Shown piece by piece: positions 21,507 through 30,648 of a stretch of DNA of 31,347 nucleotides. A program made the position numbers and the translations under genes. Each line of letters starts with the position of its first letter. Position 1 is the stretch's first letter. Below the pieces are notes generated by a model. The model worked only from the letters and a program-made list of their open reading frames with translations, searched no databases and was not told the DNA's origin. The stretch is from a virus: positions 1 to 31,347 of IMG/VR virus record IMGVR_UViG_3300009172_000027; one strand, written 5' to 3'.

Positions 21507-23607
21507 CAATCACCTCATATCCTACTAGATGGAAGTCTTTACCTTGTACACTCTCGAACCGTAAGTTCATAACTCTACCCCTGCCCCGTACTTTTGAACG
21601 AGTAACAACAGAAGAACTACTATACGGAAAAGAACTAAGGTCACTTGGATCAACTACAGGAAGATTCTTTAGTTTATAAATCTCCCTAGGTATGCTTCCC
21701 TTAGGGTTTAAGTCCCAAAACACAGACATTAAACAGCTTGAAGGATTAACCAGTAAGTAGTTTCCTCCCTCAAGTTTAAAACCTTTCTCAGTCACACTCA
21801 TATAAGTTGTAATAAAGGGAGCATTCTTTTTACCTGAAAGACTTCCCATAAAGTCATAGCCTGTTTCTGCAAAACTAGAGTAGTTAGAATCTCCCCAATC
21901 AAGGTAGTCTTCTCCTGAAAACCTAGCTACCGTAAGTTTACCAGTAGCTCCATCCCTCACAAGTAATTTAATTTCAGTGTCACCTTGCAAGTAGTCTCTA
22001 TAAAGACTTGCTACAACAGTATCGGAACCGTTAATAATTGTGTCTGATCCATCTATAATAGAAGTCTCTGTTACCGTAGCACCAAGGCCTGAGAAGTAAG
22101 AGGTACCTACAACATAAGAAGGTGTTGCAGAATTAGAGTCTTCAATCTTCCAAGGATAAAAGGCTTGCAAACCTACGTCTAAAACTAAAGCCCTATTGTA
22201 TTTGCTCTGTATGTTTTCACCGTCTTCTCCGTAAAACCAGTACACCCTTTGGTTTATTTGATCGTACTCAGCAAAGCAATTAGCTTTTTTATCATTAGAA
22301 ATTTTGTCCCAAAAGGTTTGAATAGTAGTTAGTGAAACGTTTTGAGCTACAGGGCTACCAGTAATTTCATCTTTAGATAAAGTATAGATTCCAGTTTTGC
22401 CCCACCACAAAGGTGACCCACCAGCTACTATAAAAGAATTTTCATTTACTAGACCAACATCTGAAATCTGTGTTATGGCATACTCAGTTGCACGAAAAAC
22501 GTTATCAACACCTGATACTGCCCACACTCCGTTCTCAGCTATTACAATTAGAGAGGCTCCTAGTACGTGAAGCATACGAATATTATGTGCATCTGGAATG
22601 TTAACTACACCGCCATCAGTGTCTAGTAGGTCACTAAGGTTTTCTGATGTAGGGTCAAACTTCTGAAAACAATTACCTAGCTCAGAAAACCTTTCTATTA
22701 GATTAGAAAAGAAAACCTTACCACCGTTGTCTGCAGAATCAAGACCAGAAAAGAAAACCCTTCCAGAGTAAGCTGCAACTGTACGAAACCTAGCTGGCTC
22801 TACTACCGTAGCTATCCCAGACCGTGTTTTGTTAAACACATCAAGAATAAAGTGACCATTAGATGCAAGGGTAGTACCAGTGTATACCTTAGCCCACTCA
22901 GCTGCACTGTAGTTGCCATCTGCATCTTTACCGCTGTACCAAGGGTGGGTGAGAGCTAGACCAGTATAGGCTGGGCCACCGCCTTGCCCCCATCCTACAT
23001 TTGCAGCATCGTATCCTCTTGTACCACTTGTAGACCCTGTGCTGAAGTAACCACTAGTTAGATCACTGCCAGAACCTTGCCACTCAAAGTCTCTAATTCT
23101 AAAAGAGATTTGATTGACGGTGACACTATCACTTGATGTAACGTACTCAACATAAATAGTGTTAATGGCGGGAGATGCTATAATCAAAGCACCGTTAAGT
23201 GAAGCAACTTGTATAGAGCTTTCTTCTACAGATAAGTTATTACTTGCTGTATAGGTGTTTAAATTTATAGTAAAACTTTTTAAGTTAGCCGATAAAGGGT
23301 CGGTAGACTTTTCATAGAACCGTAAGGAGGCTCCTACCTGAACCACAAGAAATTCTAAGTTAGCATTGCCACCTACGTTAAACCAATCTACTGTTCTTAT
23401 TAAGTCTGTTGTTGTTGTAGTAAAAGAACTAAGGACATTAGCAGTCTCATATGCTACTGCTTTACGTCTACGTCTAGTACCGTCACGACTTAAAGAACAG
23501 TTCAACTCATCAACAGAAGCATTCTCTGGAAATGTAAGTTCAGAAGCCTCTGTAAATAGACCCTTAACAAATGTGTTAACCGTTCTTTGGCTCAGACTCT
23601 GTACCAT
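21484..23607 (-). CDS. Tail tubular protein B / tail nozzle (gp12-like)
   Basis: 707 residues. The N-terminus is characteristic: VKGLFTEASELTFPENASVDELN, then RDGTRRRRKAVAYE, as in podovirus nozzle proteins, which begin with a similar 'FPE-S-DE-N...RDG-R-RR-G' segment. The body is beta-rich and Ser/Thr/Asn/Gly-rich with many aromatic strands. It forms the distal end of the short tail below the adaptor and may carry tail fibres. AAGGAAG precedes the ATG, which lies 32 bases inside the preceding gene. Confidence 0.88.
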   Translation of the reverse strand: MVQSLSQRTVNTFVKGLFTEASELTFPENASVDELNCSLSRDGTRRRRKAVAYETANVLSSFTTTTTDLIRTVDWFNVGGNANLEFLVVQVGASLRFYEKSTDPLSANLKSFTINLNTYTASNNLSVEESSIQVASLNGALIIASPAINTIYVEYVTSSDSVTVNQISFRIRDFEWQGSGSDLTSGYFSTGSTSGTRGYDAANVGWGQGGGPAYTGLALTHPWYSGKDADGNYSAAEWAKVYTGTTLASNGHFILDVFNKTRSGIATVVEPARFRTVAAYSGRVFFSGLDSADNGGKVFFSNLIERFSELGNCFQKFDPTSENLSDLLDTDGGVVNIPDAHNIRMLHVLGASLIVIAENGVWAVSGVDNVFRATEYAITQISDVGLVNENSFIVAGGSPLWWGKTGIYTLSKDEITGSPVAQNVSLTTIQTFWDKISNDKKANCFAEYDQINQRVYWFYGEDGENIQSKYNRALVLDVGLQAFYPWKIEDSNSATPSYVVGTSYFSGLGATVTETSIIDGSDTIINGSDTVVASLYRDYLQGDTEIKLLVRDGATGKLTVARFSGEDYLDWGDSNYSSFAETGYDFMGSLSGKKNAPFITTYMSVTEKGFKLEGGNYLLVNPSSCLMSVFWDLNPKGSIPREIYKLKNLPVVDPSDLSSFPYSSSSVVTRSKVRGRGRVMNLRFESVQGKDFHLVGYEVIGAANSRL

Positions 23608-23896
23608 TTAAAAATGCTTCCTTCTTAACCTTACGTTCTTTTGATCGGTCATTAACTGCTTTATGCTTTGTAGTCTTCTTAGCTTCAAGGTGTGCCAGCA
23701 ATGCTTTTAAAGCACCTGATATACCTGTGTAGCTTCCTGAAATTTCATCTGGTACTGGCCCACCACCTTCGTATTTAATTTTGTGAAACTTAAAACCATC
23801 TTGAGGTTTGTAAACAAGTAGAGCCTTCTCAGTCTTTTCACTCTCTACTTTAATTTCTGATCCGTCTGGGCTGTGTGTTATCTTAACGTCTACCAT
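23576..23896 (-). CDS. Small tail-region protein of unknown function
   Basis: 106 residues from ATG 23896 (MVDVKITHSPDGSE); an upstream in-frame ATG at 23947 gives 123 residues but lies 65 bases inside the adaptor gene. A beta-rich N-terminal part (ALLVYKPQDGFKFHKIKYE) leads to a helix (ISGALKALLAHLEAKK) and a very basic C-terminus. It overlaps both neighbours, the tail adaptor and the nozzle. Small proteins in this slot occur in other podoviruses, but the function is unknown. Confidence 0.68.
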   Translation of the reverse strand: MVDVKITHSPDGSEIKVESEKTEKALLVYKPQDGFKFHKIKYEGGGPVPDEISGSYTGISGALKALLAHLEAKKTTKHKAVNDRSKERKVKKEAFLNGTESEPKNG

Positions 23897-24632
23897 AACC
23901 GTTCTTAGGCCTTCCTCTGTTAAGTCTATTTTTATCGTTCTGTACATAACTCTTATGTCTACGTGCAGCCTGTTCTATCTTAGGATCGGAACCAGATTTA
24001 AACAAGGACATGGCTGTTGACTTAGCTTCTGCTAACAAGTAGGGAAACATTGTACCATCAATGTCTGGTATAAAACCATCCAAGGAAGAATCAAAGGTTG
24101 GGTATTTTACACCGTATGCCCTTGTCTTAGATGACTGTAGTGTTGCATCTGTGGTTGCAAGGTAACTGTCTAGCAGTACATGCTCATCATCAAAGGAGGT
24201 GTAGTAAGAAGGCATAGAGTCGTTACGAATAAGCAGTGTACTTCCAGCCGATATGTCTTCAACCTTAACTACGTTAGCAGACTCACTGTCTCTCCCATCA
24301 GAGATAGAAAAGAAGTCATCTGGTTCTAAGTACGTTAAACGCCGATAGCTTACGCCACCTACAATAGTCGAAACATTGTAATCTAGAAACTCTATATTCT
24401 TTACACGTACAGGAAAGATAAAATGTGTTGGACGGGCAGACTGTGATAGGGAGTTAAGTTTAATAATCTGAGCATGTTCTGGTATAAACCGTGATGCAAT
24501 AAGATTAAAGTATGTTGCCTTGATAACTTGTACGATTTGTTCAGCTTCGTTTGAATCAGATATGCTGTTAACCTCTTCCGAATCCATGTCGGATAAGATG
24601 TTCTGCACCATCTCTAGAAGAGTCATTTTCAT
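23883..24632 (-). CDS. Tail tubular protein A / head-tail adaptor (gp11-like)
   Basis: 249 residues. The start MKMTLLEMVQNILSDMDS with the following EVNSISDSNEAEQIVQ is the usual N-terminal helix of podovirus tail tube A (gatekeeper) proteins, and the ARPTHF...YLEPDDFF segments also fit. It links the portal ring to the nozzle. The start is ambiguous among GTG 24641, ATG 24632 and ATG 24626; 24632 has a weak GGAATGAG eight bases upstream. It overlaps the stop of the decoration-like gene or comes just after it. Confidence 0.86.
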   Translation of the reverse strand: MKMTLLEMVQNILSDMDSEEVNSISDSNEAEQIVQVIKATYFNLIASRFIPEHAQIIKLNSLSQSARPTHFIFPVRVKNIEFLDYNVSTIVGGVSYRRLTYLEPDDFFSISDGRDSESANVVKVEDISAGSTLLIRNDSMPSYYTSFDDEHVLLDSYLATTDATLQSSKTRAYGVKYPTFDSSLDGFIPDIDGTMFPYLLAEAKSTAMSLFKSGSDPKIEQAARRHKSYVQNDKNRLNRGRPKNGYGRR

Positions 24633-24633
24633 G

Positions 24634-25206
24634 TTATGCACTCATTCCAATAATTGTAAAGTAAAGAGATGCATAGTTAACTGTAACAGCATCAGCATTT
24701 GCTTTGGTTTTAATTTCAATGTAGTCATTCTCAGCTAGGGCAGTTAAACCTGTAACTGTAATAGAACCCCAAGTACCTGTGGATATACTACGGATTGCTC
24801 TTGATCCTACAATCTCTGTTCCGTTCTTAAACAAAGCCCACTCAATGTCATGGCTTGGGCCAGTAGACTGTGTAACAGATACAGTAAGATTTAAAAAGCC
24901 TGTGAGTGCTGTTGCATTAGTGTACTTTAAACGTAGGTTAGGAGAGGTAACTACGGTGAAGCCATCGTTGACTGTGCTATCTACCGTTGGAGAAAGGAAT
25001 GTCTCTGTTGTACTTGTAACAAGAGAATGAGCATAGGGTGATGCTTTATCAAATGTTGTAGCTACTGCTAGGTGTTTATGAATAGGTTGCCACGTACCTG
25101 AACCAGAACCATTAGCTACGTAAGTAGAACCACTGCTTGCAGCAGCCGTACCTTTAGGTTCGTGAAGGGAACTACCAGTAAGTGCAGAGTGTTCTACGTT
25201 AGCCAT
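24634..25206 (-). CDS. Virion surface protein, capsid decoration-like
   Basis: 190 residues rich in Thr, Ser, Ala, Val and Asn. The N-terminus MANVEHSALTGSSLHEPKG and a following GSTYVANGSGSGTW segment recur in small structural proteins encoded beside the major capsid gene of marine phages. The remaining 130 residues are beta-rich (VTGLTALAENDYIEIKTKAN), like a jelly-roll or Ig-like head fibre or decoration domain. It is the first gene after the strong promoter at 25244-25272, with AAGGA about ten bases before the ATG. A tail-fibre role is the main alternative. Confidence 0.65.
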   Translation of the reverse strand: MANVEHSALTGSSLHEPKGTAAASSGSTYVANGSGSGTWQPIHKHLAVATTFDKASPYAHSLVTSTTETFLSPTVDSTVNDGFTVVTSPNLRLKYTNATALTGFLNLTVSVTQSTGPSHDIEWALFKNGTEIVGSRAIRSISTGTWGSITVTGLTALAENDYIEIKTKANADAVTVNYASLYFTIIGMSA

Positions 25207-25243
25207 TGTGATTAGTCCTTATCGGGGGAGACTTGTTAAGACT

Positions 25244-25272
25244 ATTATACACACAAGTAAAATAGTTGTCAA
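25244..25272 (-). promoter_or_regulatory. Consensus sigma70 promoter in the late region
   Basis: On the - strand: TTGACA (25272-25267), exactly 17 bases, TATAAT (25249-25244), a perfect match to both boxes. It lies in the 118-base gap after the major capsid gene and drives the decoration-like and tail genes. A 6-bp inverted repeat, ACTTGT (25231-25236) and ACAAGT (25253-25258), brackets the -10 box. The -35 context CACTTGACAA is the same as in the promoter before the portal gene. Confidence 0.85.
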
Positions 25273-25288
25273 GTGAAAAAGAGTAGAA

Positions 25289-25308
25289 GGAGGAGATTTC
25301 TCCCCTCC
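25289..25308 (-). terminator. Terminator-like hairpin after the major capsid gene
   Basis: GGAGGAGA (25289-25296) can pair with TCTCCCCTCC (25299-25308), leaving a CC bulge. On the - strand it follows the capsid stop by about 17 bases and is succeeded by a T-rich run (CTTCTACTCTTTTT). The T-run is not immediately adjacent, so it may be a partial terminator or a 3' end stabiliser that lets capsid mRNA accumulate. Confidence 0.5.
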
Positions 25309-25324
25309 CCCTGTATTTATGTCA

Positions 25325-26272
25325 CTATGCTAAAGGAGCAGTAAGTACAGTAACAAAGTTTTCTGGACGGTACAATTTCAGACCGTAACGTGCAGTAGTA
25401 ACAAACTCTGTACGTTGGTAGTCTTTGTTGTACTCTGTGTCCACAGTTGGCATCTGACGCCATGCACCAACAAACGGTACTACTGCTTGGTCAGCAGAGA
25501 AGAACATGTTGTTGAGAGCTACGTTTGGAGCAACTACGCCACCAACTGTTTCAGCACCAGCATTGGCACGAAGGTAGTTAGAAGTATAAACGTCAAAGCC
25601 GTAGATGTTGGCGATGAAGGACATACCTGTTGCAATACCTGTGTTGACGATACCTTCCCACTTTGGGTTGTTAGCAACTGTTGTCAAGGATGAAAGTGTG
25701 TTCAGTTCAAACTCAACTGATGGGTCTACAATAGCAACGAGGTTACGTTGTGGAACCTTACCAGTTTTTAATGCACGAAGGGCTTTAGCAAAGTCAGCTA
25801 CACCAATCTTGCCACTGCCACCTGATCCTACCATACGGTGAGCAACACCATTGATAAGGTTCGGGTTAGCATTTGTTTGTTCGGAACTTAGTTTCATAAT
25901 GTCTGTTTCCAGACGTTCCATCAAAGCACGTTCCTGAAGTGGTACGAACTGTGACATTACTTCGTTTGCATAGTACACATCTTGCATTGCTTTGTTTGTG
26001 ATGTAGTTACCAGACTGCAAGTACTCAGTAATTGTGAAAGTAAACTGAGCATCGTCAAGTGCTGTGTATGCAACACTTGTGTCCTCAGTATAGTTAGCAA
26101 CGGTTGCATCACCCAAGGATGGGATTTTAAAGGTATCACCGTCTGGGAAGCTGTCGAGCCACTTCACATACTGCATACCTTGCAGTTCGTCACGTAAGAT
26201 TTCTTTAAGTTCGGCAGACCAAACTTCAGCACGTTTCATTAGTGCTAGGGTTGCTACTGTATTACCAGCCAT
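25325..26272 (-). CDS. Major capsid protein
   Basis: 315 residues, consistent with an HK97-fold capsid protein of podoviruses. Visible features: N-terminal helices (VATLALMKRAEVWSAEL), an E-loop-like strand region rich in Thr and Phe (DAQFTFTITEYLQ), the P-domain with VADFAKALRALKTGKVP and LVAIVDPSVEFEL, and a C-terminal strand set ending YGLKLYRPENFVTVL. It sits after scaffold and portal in the usual order. AAGGAATA precedes the ATG. A terminator-like hairpin follows, which fits a separately tuned, abundant transcript. Confidence 0.9.
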   Translation of the reverse strand: MAGNTVATLALMKRAEVWSAELKEILRDELQGMQYVKWLDSFPDGDTFKIPSLGDATVANYTEDTSVAYTALDDAQFTFTITEYLQSGNYITNKAMQDVYYANEVMSQFVPLQERALMERLETDIMKLSSEQTNANPNLINGVAHRMVGSGGSGKIGVADFAKALRALKTGKVPQRNLVAIVDPSVEFELNTLSSLTTVANNPKWEGIVNTGIATGMSFIANIYGFDVYTSNYLRANAGAETVGGVVAPNVALNNMFFSADQAVVPFVGAWRQMPTVDTEYNKDYQRTEFVTTARYGLKLYRPENFVTVLTAPLA

Positions 26273-26283
26273 TGTCGTATTCC

Positions 26284-27051
26284 TTATTTCATAAAGTTGT
26301 CACCCAGACGGTCGGCATCAGCCATCATTTGCCGTTGGGTTGAGGGTTTATAGTATAGCTTAGAGTTTTCTCTACGCATCTTCTGGTAGTAGGCGAAGTC
26401 TTGAGTAGAGGATGCTTGCATTGTTGAACCTTCAGTACGAATGCTCCCTTGAATTAAAGTAGATGCTTGAGGTGCTGGCTTACCCATAAGTTGCATAAAT
26501 GCAGATGGGGATTTAGCAGCCATACCTTGTAGCTCTGCCATTGGTAGCCCAAGTTCAGAAGCCTTCTGCCTTACAGCAGAGGCAGCTTCAGTTCCGTAGG
26601 ACTTTTCAAGTTCCGATTCAACTAGGGCAATGTTGTTTTTTGCAAAACCTTCTTGCTCTCGTTTCTTCAGGGTCTGTTCAACTAGGCTCTCAATGTTTGC
26701 TTCACTCGAATTTAGCTGGGTGTTAGCCGTACTCGAAGTGCCACCGTTATTATTATTGGGGTCTGAAAGTTCGGCGGTGGATTCCGAGGCCGTTTCTCTC
26801 AGTTGGTCTGCAACTCCTAGTCGATAAGCCTGTTTCTCTAGGTCAGATTTTAAAGCAGCATTCTCTTGTTTCATCTGTTCGATAAAACTATCTGCTTCTA
26901 ACTTCCCTTTAGCTAGTGCTTCGACATCATTGAACTTACGTCCCTCTCCCACAAGATCACCTAGGACTGAAGAACTGGTCGGCTCTCCAAAGGCGGATAC
27001 TTGTTCAGTCTGTGATACAGGGGTCACCTGATCCTCAGAAAATACACTCAT
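26284..27051 (-). CDS. Capsid scaffolding protein
   Basis: 255 residues, highly charged, without hydrophobic core segments. A Ser/Thr/Gln-rich N-terminus, a coiled-coil stretch (SFIEQMKQENAALKSDLEKQ, near residues 55-75), an Asn/Gly/Ser linker (DPNNNNGGTSSTANT) and a basic C-terminal helix (NSKLYYKPSTQRQM) match podovirus scaffolds, whose basic C-terminus binds the coat. Its place between portal and major capsid genes supports the call. Confidence 0.85.
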   Translation of the reverse strand: MSVFSEDQVTPVSQTEQVSAFGEPTSSSVLGDLVGEGRKFNDVEALAKGKLEADSFIEQMKQENAALKSDLEKQAYRLGVADQLRETASESTAELSDPNNNNGGTSSTANTQLNSSEANIESLVEQTLKKREQEGFAKNNIALVESELEKSYGTEAASAVRQKASELGLPMAELQGMAAKSPSAFMQLMGKPAPQASTLIQGSIRTEGSTMQASSTQDFAYYQKMRRENSKLYYKPSTQRQMMADADRLGDNFMK

Positions 27052-27053
27052 TG

Positions 27054-27296
27054 TTATTCCTTGTCTAAGTTGATGAGATCAAGAACAGTGGTCACTGCCC
27101 TATTAAACCCATTACGATCTGCTTGCTTGTATGCCCACGAAGGGGAGTCATAGTCACTAGCAGGGTTACTATCCTTGAGCATAGGCTCTAGAATTTCTTT
27201 AAGACGGTCAAGGCTTTCTCTATTTGATCTAATAGATTGAACTACCGTTTCTTTATCTTTTTTAGTCTTACAAGATTTAAACCAAGCTGCCTTCAT
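27054..27296 (-). CDS. Small helical protein between portal and scaffold genes
   Basis: 80 residues, charged and helical (DKETVVQSIRSNRESLDRLKEIL), with two cysteine-flanked lysines at the N-terminus and an aromatic SPSWAYKQADRNGFNRA segment. The ATG overlaps the portal stop by one base, and the stop lies two bases before the scaffold start, so it is within the head operon. No family is recognised. An accessory assembly factor is possible by position. Confidence 0.7.
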   Translation of the reverse strand: MKAAWFKSCKTKKDKETVVQSIRSNRESLDRLKEILEPMLKDSNPASDYDSPSWAYKQADRNGFNRAVTTVLDLINLDKE

Positions 27297-29041
27297 TATA
27301 GACCTAGCTCAATGGCTGTTTCTTGTTCAGCTTCATACTCAACTTGTGCATCTGTTGCAACCTTCTGAGTTTCCATTTGTTCAGTAACTAAAACATTCTC
27401 ACTGAACAAGGCTGGCTCACCAAGCTCATCAGCTAAGATACGAGCAAACTCTTTACCTGATAGGTGGGCAGCTACTGTAGGATCAGATGCTTTAATCTGG
27501 TACATAGTTGTTAAATTCTGCAGACGTTGTGCTCTCTCTGCAAAGTGTCTTGCCCCAATAGGAACAATCTTGCCGTTAGCTGATATGTCTTCTTTTGTAA
27601 TTTCTTTAAAGAAGAACAAACCTGAGTCATCGTTTAGAACTCTAATAACATCTGCATAGTTCATTTCACGGCGAGATACTTCAAGCATAGTATTTAGTAT
27701 TGGCTCAAGAAACACACGTTCAAAGTGAGCAGTCTTGTGTTGGAAGATACGTCCAGCTGCAGTCATTAAGGACTGTACCTCAAAGGCTGTCTTCTCACCT
27801 GCACTACGAATACCCATAGCTTCCCTTGGAGCACCAGCCATCATTTCCATCTTAGCCTCTAACTCTCTAATTTGAAAGTCAGCATTAAGTGCAGTTGAGT
27901 CAGGAACTAAATAACCTACGTCACCCTCATCACCAAGATAGATACGAGCATTAGGTTTAAAGTCAAAGTCTTCTACATCTCCACGTATCTTAAGAATGGG
28001 ATATGCAATCTGATCGAATACATCAGCCTTTAAATTCTCAAGGTGGTCAATACGGTACTGCATTCCAACTAGATTGTCAAGTGGCCCCATAGCATACAAG
28101 TTGTCAGGACGTTCTCTCCAACCTGCATGTTGTATAGGATCACGGCCTAACCAGCTAGGGTTTTGTTCGTTCTGTAGAATGTATGAACGATCAACAATTG
28201 TGATAATACGGTTGTTAAGAAACTCTCCTGTTTCAGAATCGTATATGTCTCCGTAGAATGTTAACAGTTCAACATAGTCTGATTCAAAGTATTCTGTTAG
28301 AGAAGAGAAACCATCTGCAACAAACCCATCTGATTTGTTTAAGTCAATGTCATTACCTTTAGCTGAACCACGGTTACCAACCATCTTATCGAATACACCT
28401 CTCATGTACTCGTTGTCTACAGTCTGTTCTACCTTACGTTGAATTTCTCCAAGAGTTACAACTGAACGAACAATCTTAGGAGAGTCAGAAAAATCAGCTG
28501 CTATTGGATTAAAACAAATATCAAAGGGAGAGATACGAACCATCTTTGGCCCTACGTAGTTTACAATACGTTCTCCAACATCGTTATCAATGTAGTTGTT
28601 AACCCACTCAACAGTTGCAAAACAATTACCGTACTGTATGTAGTCGTTTATAAGTTTACTTGTTGTGTTAATAAAGTCAGACTGACGTACTTTGTTTTCC
28701 ATGTATGCTTGGATAACATTACGTTTAAACTTAGTGTTACCCTCATTATCTTCTGCTTCAAACTTCATCCATTTCTTTTGAGGAAACAAAGCTGAAAAGT
28801 AGTTAGCATGTAAGTTGTCAGAAATCTGTGTGAGCTTTGGAGTAGTGGTAGAGTTAGACCAAGGCAAACCATTAGTACTTGTTGTACGAGTGTCCGTTGC
28901 ATAAACGTAGTTACGAAGCTCTTTCCATTCTTTAATTTTACCTGAACGAGCATTGTTCCAATCAGTCCAACGACTAGCAATCTCAACAGCCAAGGCGTGA
29001 GGATCAATTATGCTTTCAATATCTATTGTAGTACCAGCCAT
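27296..29041 (-). CDS. Portal (head-tail connector) protein, podovirus type
   Basis: 581 residues. It opens with MAGTTIDIESIIDPHALAVE and contains RWTDWNNARSGKIKEWKELR and LHANYFSALFPQKKWMKFEA, typical of the large portal proteins of N4/SIO1-like podoviruses. The mid-region (YGNCFATVEWV, PFDICFNPIA) and a long C-terminal helical barrel region (TAFEVQSLMTAAGRIFQ) complete the family layout. It forms the dodecameric DNA channel and docks the terminase. TAGGAG lies about six bases before the ATG, downstream of the promoter at 29072-29100. The C-terminus is acidic. Confidence 0.88.
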   Translation of the reverse strand: MAGTTIDIESIIDPHALAVEIASRWTDWNNARSGKIKEWKELRNYVYATDTRTTSTNGLPWSNSTTTPKLTQISDNLHANYFSALFPQKKWMKFEAEDNEGNTKFKRNVIQAYMENKVRQSDFINTTSKLINDYIQYGNCFATVEWVNNYIDNDVGERIVNYVGPKMVRISPFDICFNPIAADFSDSPKIVRSVVTLGEIQRKVEQTVDNEYMRGVFDKMVGNRGSAKGNDIDLNKSDGFVADGFSSLTEYFESDYVELLTFYGDIYDSETGEFLNNRIITIVDRSYILQNEQNPSWLGRDPIQHAGWRERPDNLYAMGPLDNLVGMQYRIDHLENLKADVFDQIAYPILKIRGDVEDFDFKPNARIYLGDEGDVGYLVPDSTALNADFQIRELEAKMEMMAGAPREAMGIRSAGEKTAFEVQSLMTAAGRIFQHKTAHFERVFLEPILNTMLEVSRREMNYADVIRVLNDDSGLFFFKEITKEDISANGKIVPIGARHFAERAQRLQNLTTMYQIKASDPTVAAHLSGKEFARILADELGEPALFSENVLVTEQMETQKVATDAQVEYEAEQETAIELGL

Positions 29042-29064
29042 TTCGACTCCTAAGACTTAGCTTA

Positions 29065-29100
29065 TGTGATAATAATATCACAATGTAATTTTATTGTCAA
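29065..29100 (-). promoter_or_regulatory. Sigma70-type promoter with operator-like palindrome, upstream of portal gene
   Basis: On the - strand: TTGACA (29100-29095), 17 bases, TATTAT (29077-29072), with a TG extended -10. A perfect inverted repeat TGTGATA-ATAA-TATCACA (29065-29082) covers the -10 box. The leader to the portal ATG is about 25 bases. The -35 context CACTTGACAA and a spacer TTAC at the same offset are shared with the 25244-25272 promoter. The two promoters look related; repressor binding is inferred. Confidence 0.82.
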
Positions 29101-29103
29101 GTG

Positions 29104-30648
29104 CTAAAATGCAACACCACCAAACTTAGGGTGAAATACTACATTGTTTTCTTGACCTTGGGTTCTTCTTACTGACACACTTGGCTTGATAGCTACCTCA
29201 ACAGCAGCTGCTAAACAGTCCTTGCAGTCATCGTGGGCTGGGTTGTAAGAGACTAGCTCTTCCTCTAAGACTTGACAGTTGCCGCCACGGTAGTGATACA
29301 CCTGTAAGTTGTCGTAACGTGGTTCAAGGATTGCTGCAATACGTTCCTCTTTAGAACCTTGGTGACGGTTAGGTCTGTGCTCATCAATCTTTAATGCTAG
29401 ACCGTTAGGCTTGATGTAGTTATCTTTAAGTTCAGATACGATGGCTGACTGAGCAGCTGTACACTCTGCTCTTAGCTTCCTGAAGTCCCAACGGTTTAAC
29501 AAGTCAAGTATGTGCCTGAAGTATTCAGAAATCTTATCTGTCTTAAAACGATCTATGTCTAAAACATATACGTTATTTTCAGAGTCCACTCCAATGACGA
29601 TGATGGCAGTGTAGTCGGCACGTTTACTGACAGAGTAAGCAAAGTCCACAGCTGCACTAACATTTAATTTACGTCCTAGATAATGCCACTGTCCGTTGTC
29701 TCTAGTCATATGCTTACGTTCATAGTACTGAAACTTCTCATAGGCTATAGGCTGAGTGTCAGGATCAGTAGGGTCATTGTAGTACTGAGCACGAAACTGA
29801 ACTCTGTCTAAGTACTGTCCACGTTTCTTAGCTAAGATTTTAATGTTAAACCCAAAGTACTTACCATCTCTACGTAGCTGACGGGGCCAAAGAAAGTCAC
29901 CAGTACCGTCACCATCATCCTCTACAGCCCTCTCCATTACTTCATAGATTTCTGCCTTACCTTCTAGCTCACCATCATCTGAGTACAGGTCTTCCTCCAT
30001 GCCCATTAGATCACTGTAAAGGTCTTTCGGGTGGTAACGTGTACCGACTACCCACTCCTGTGCCTCACTGCCCTCTATAGAGGATAACAGGGAGTACTGA
30101 GATTTAACTTTGTTACGTCCCTCGTTAGTGTAAGCATTCTCAAACACAACAACATCATCTAGTACTGCAATGTCACAGTGCATACCTGTAAGGGAAGTAG
30201 TAAGTCCACCAGTAAAGATTGATGGGTCACGTATAGATTCTTTCTTACGGTCTGGGTGGTCTAAGGCAATCTCAGATGTAGTCCACTTCTCTCGTTTACT
30301 CTCATCCTTGTTTAAGTGTTGAGGCCAATACTTCTGGTGTATGTCTGACTCAAAGATGTTCTTGATAAACGATAGCTGCTTCTGGGCTAGGTTGGAGGTA
30401 GCTGAAATGTACAGCACCCGTAGGCTAGGGTTCTTAGTTAACTCCCATGCAACCCTGTAGGCTACCATAGCTGACTTGCCGTGGTCACGAGGAAACAGAA
30501 GCAACTGATGGGTCTTAGCTTCTTGCCTAGTCCACCACTTGCACACATCTTCGTGGCAGTTACCTAGTACTCGTTGAGGAGCTACAAGCCTAATGAAAGT
30601 TATTAAGCTTGTTTCTGCAGCCTCTCTGATTTCAGTTAGAGTAGCCAT
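29104..30648 (-). CDS. Terminase large subunit
   Basis: 514 residues from ATG 30648; an upstream in-frame ATG at 30687 would overlap the preceding gene by 32 bases. ATPase: Walker A is PRDHGKS (P53-S59), a deviant form used by T7-type terminases, and Walker B is IAVLDDVV (D163, D164). C-terminal RNase H-like nuclease: AAVDFAYS (D334), then DYTAIIVIGVD and a late acidic motif AHDDCKDCLAAAVE. It packages DNA through the portal and cuts concatemers. The small subunit is not in this window. Confidence 0.94.
   Translation of the reverse strand: MATLTEIREAAETSLITFIRLVAPQRVLGNCHEDVCKWWTRQEAKTHQLLLFPRDHGKSAMVAYRVAWELTKNPSLRVLYISATSNLAQKQLSFIKNIFESDIHQKYWPQHLNKDESKREKWTTSEIALDHPDRKKESIRDPSIFTGGLTTSLTGMHCDIAVLDDVVVFENAYTNEGRNKVKSQYSLLSSIEGSEAQEWVVGTRYHPKDLYSDLMGMEEDLYSDDGELEGKAEIYEVMERAVEDDGDGTGDFLWPRQLRRDGKYFGFNIKILAKKRGQYLDRVQFRAQYYNDPTDPDTQPIAYEKFQYYERKHMTRDNGQWHYLGRKLNVSAAVDFAYSVSKRADYTAIIVIGVDSENNVYVLDIDRFKTDKISEYFRHILDLLNRWDFRKLRAECTAAQSAIVSELKDNYIKPNGLALKIDEHRPNRHQGSKEERIAAILEPRYDNLQVYHYRGGNCQVLEEELVSYNPAHDDCKDCLAAAVEVAIKPSVSVRRTQGQENNVVFHPKFGGVAF

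Noticed and set aside
25207-25324. Intergenic region checked for a replication origin or iterons
   Set aside because: It has no repeated short motifs; its content is explained by a hairpin, a promoter and a ribosome site.
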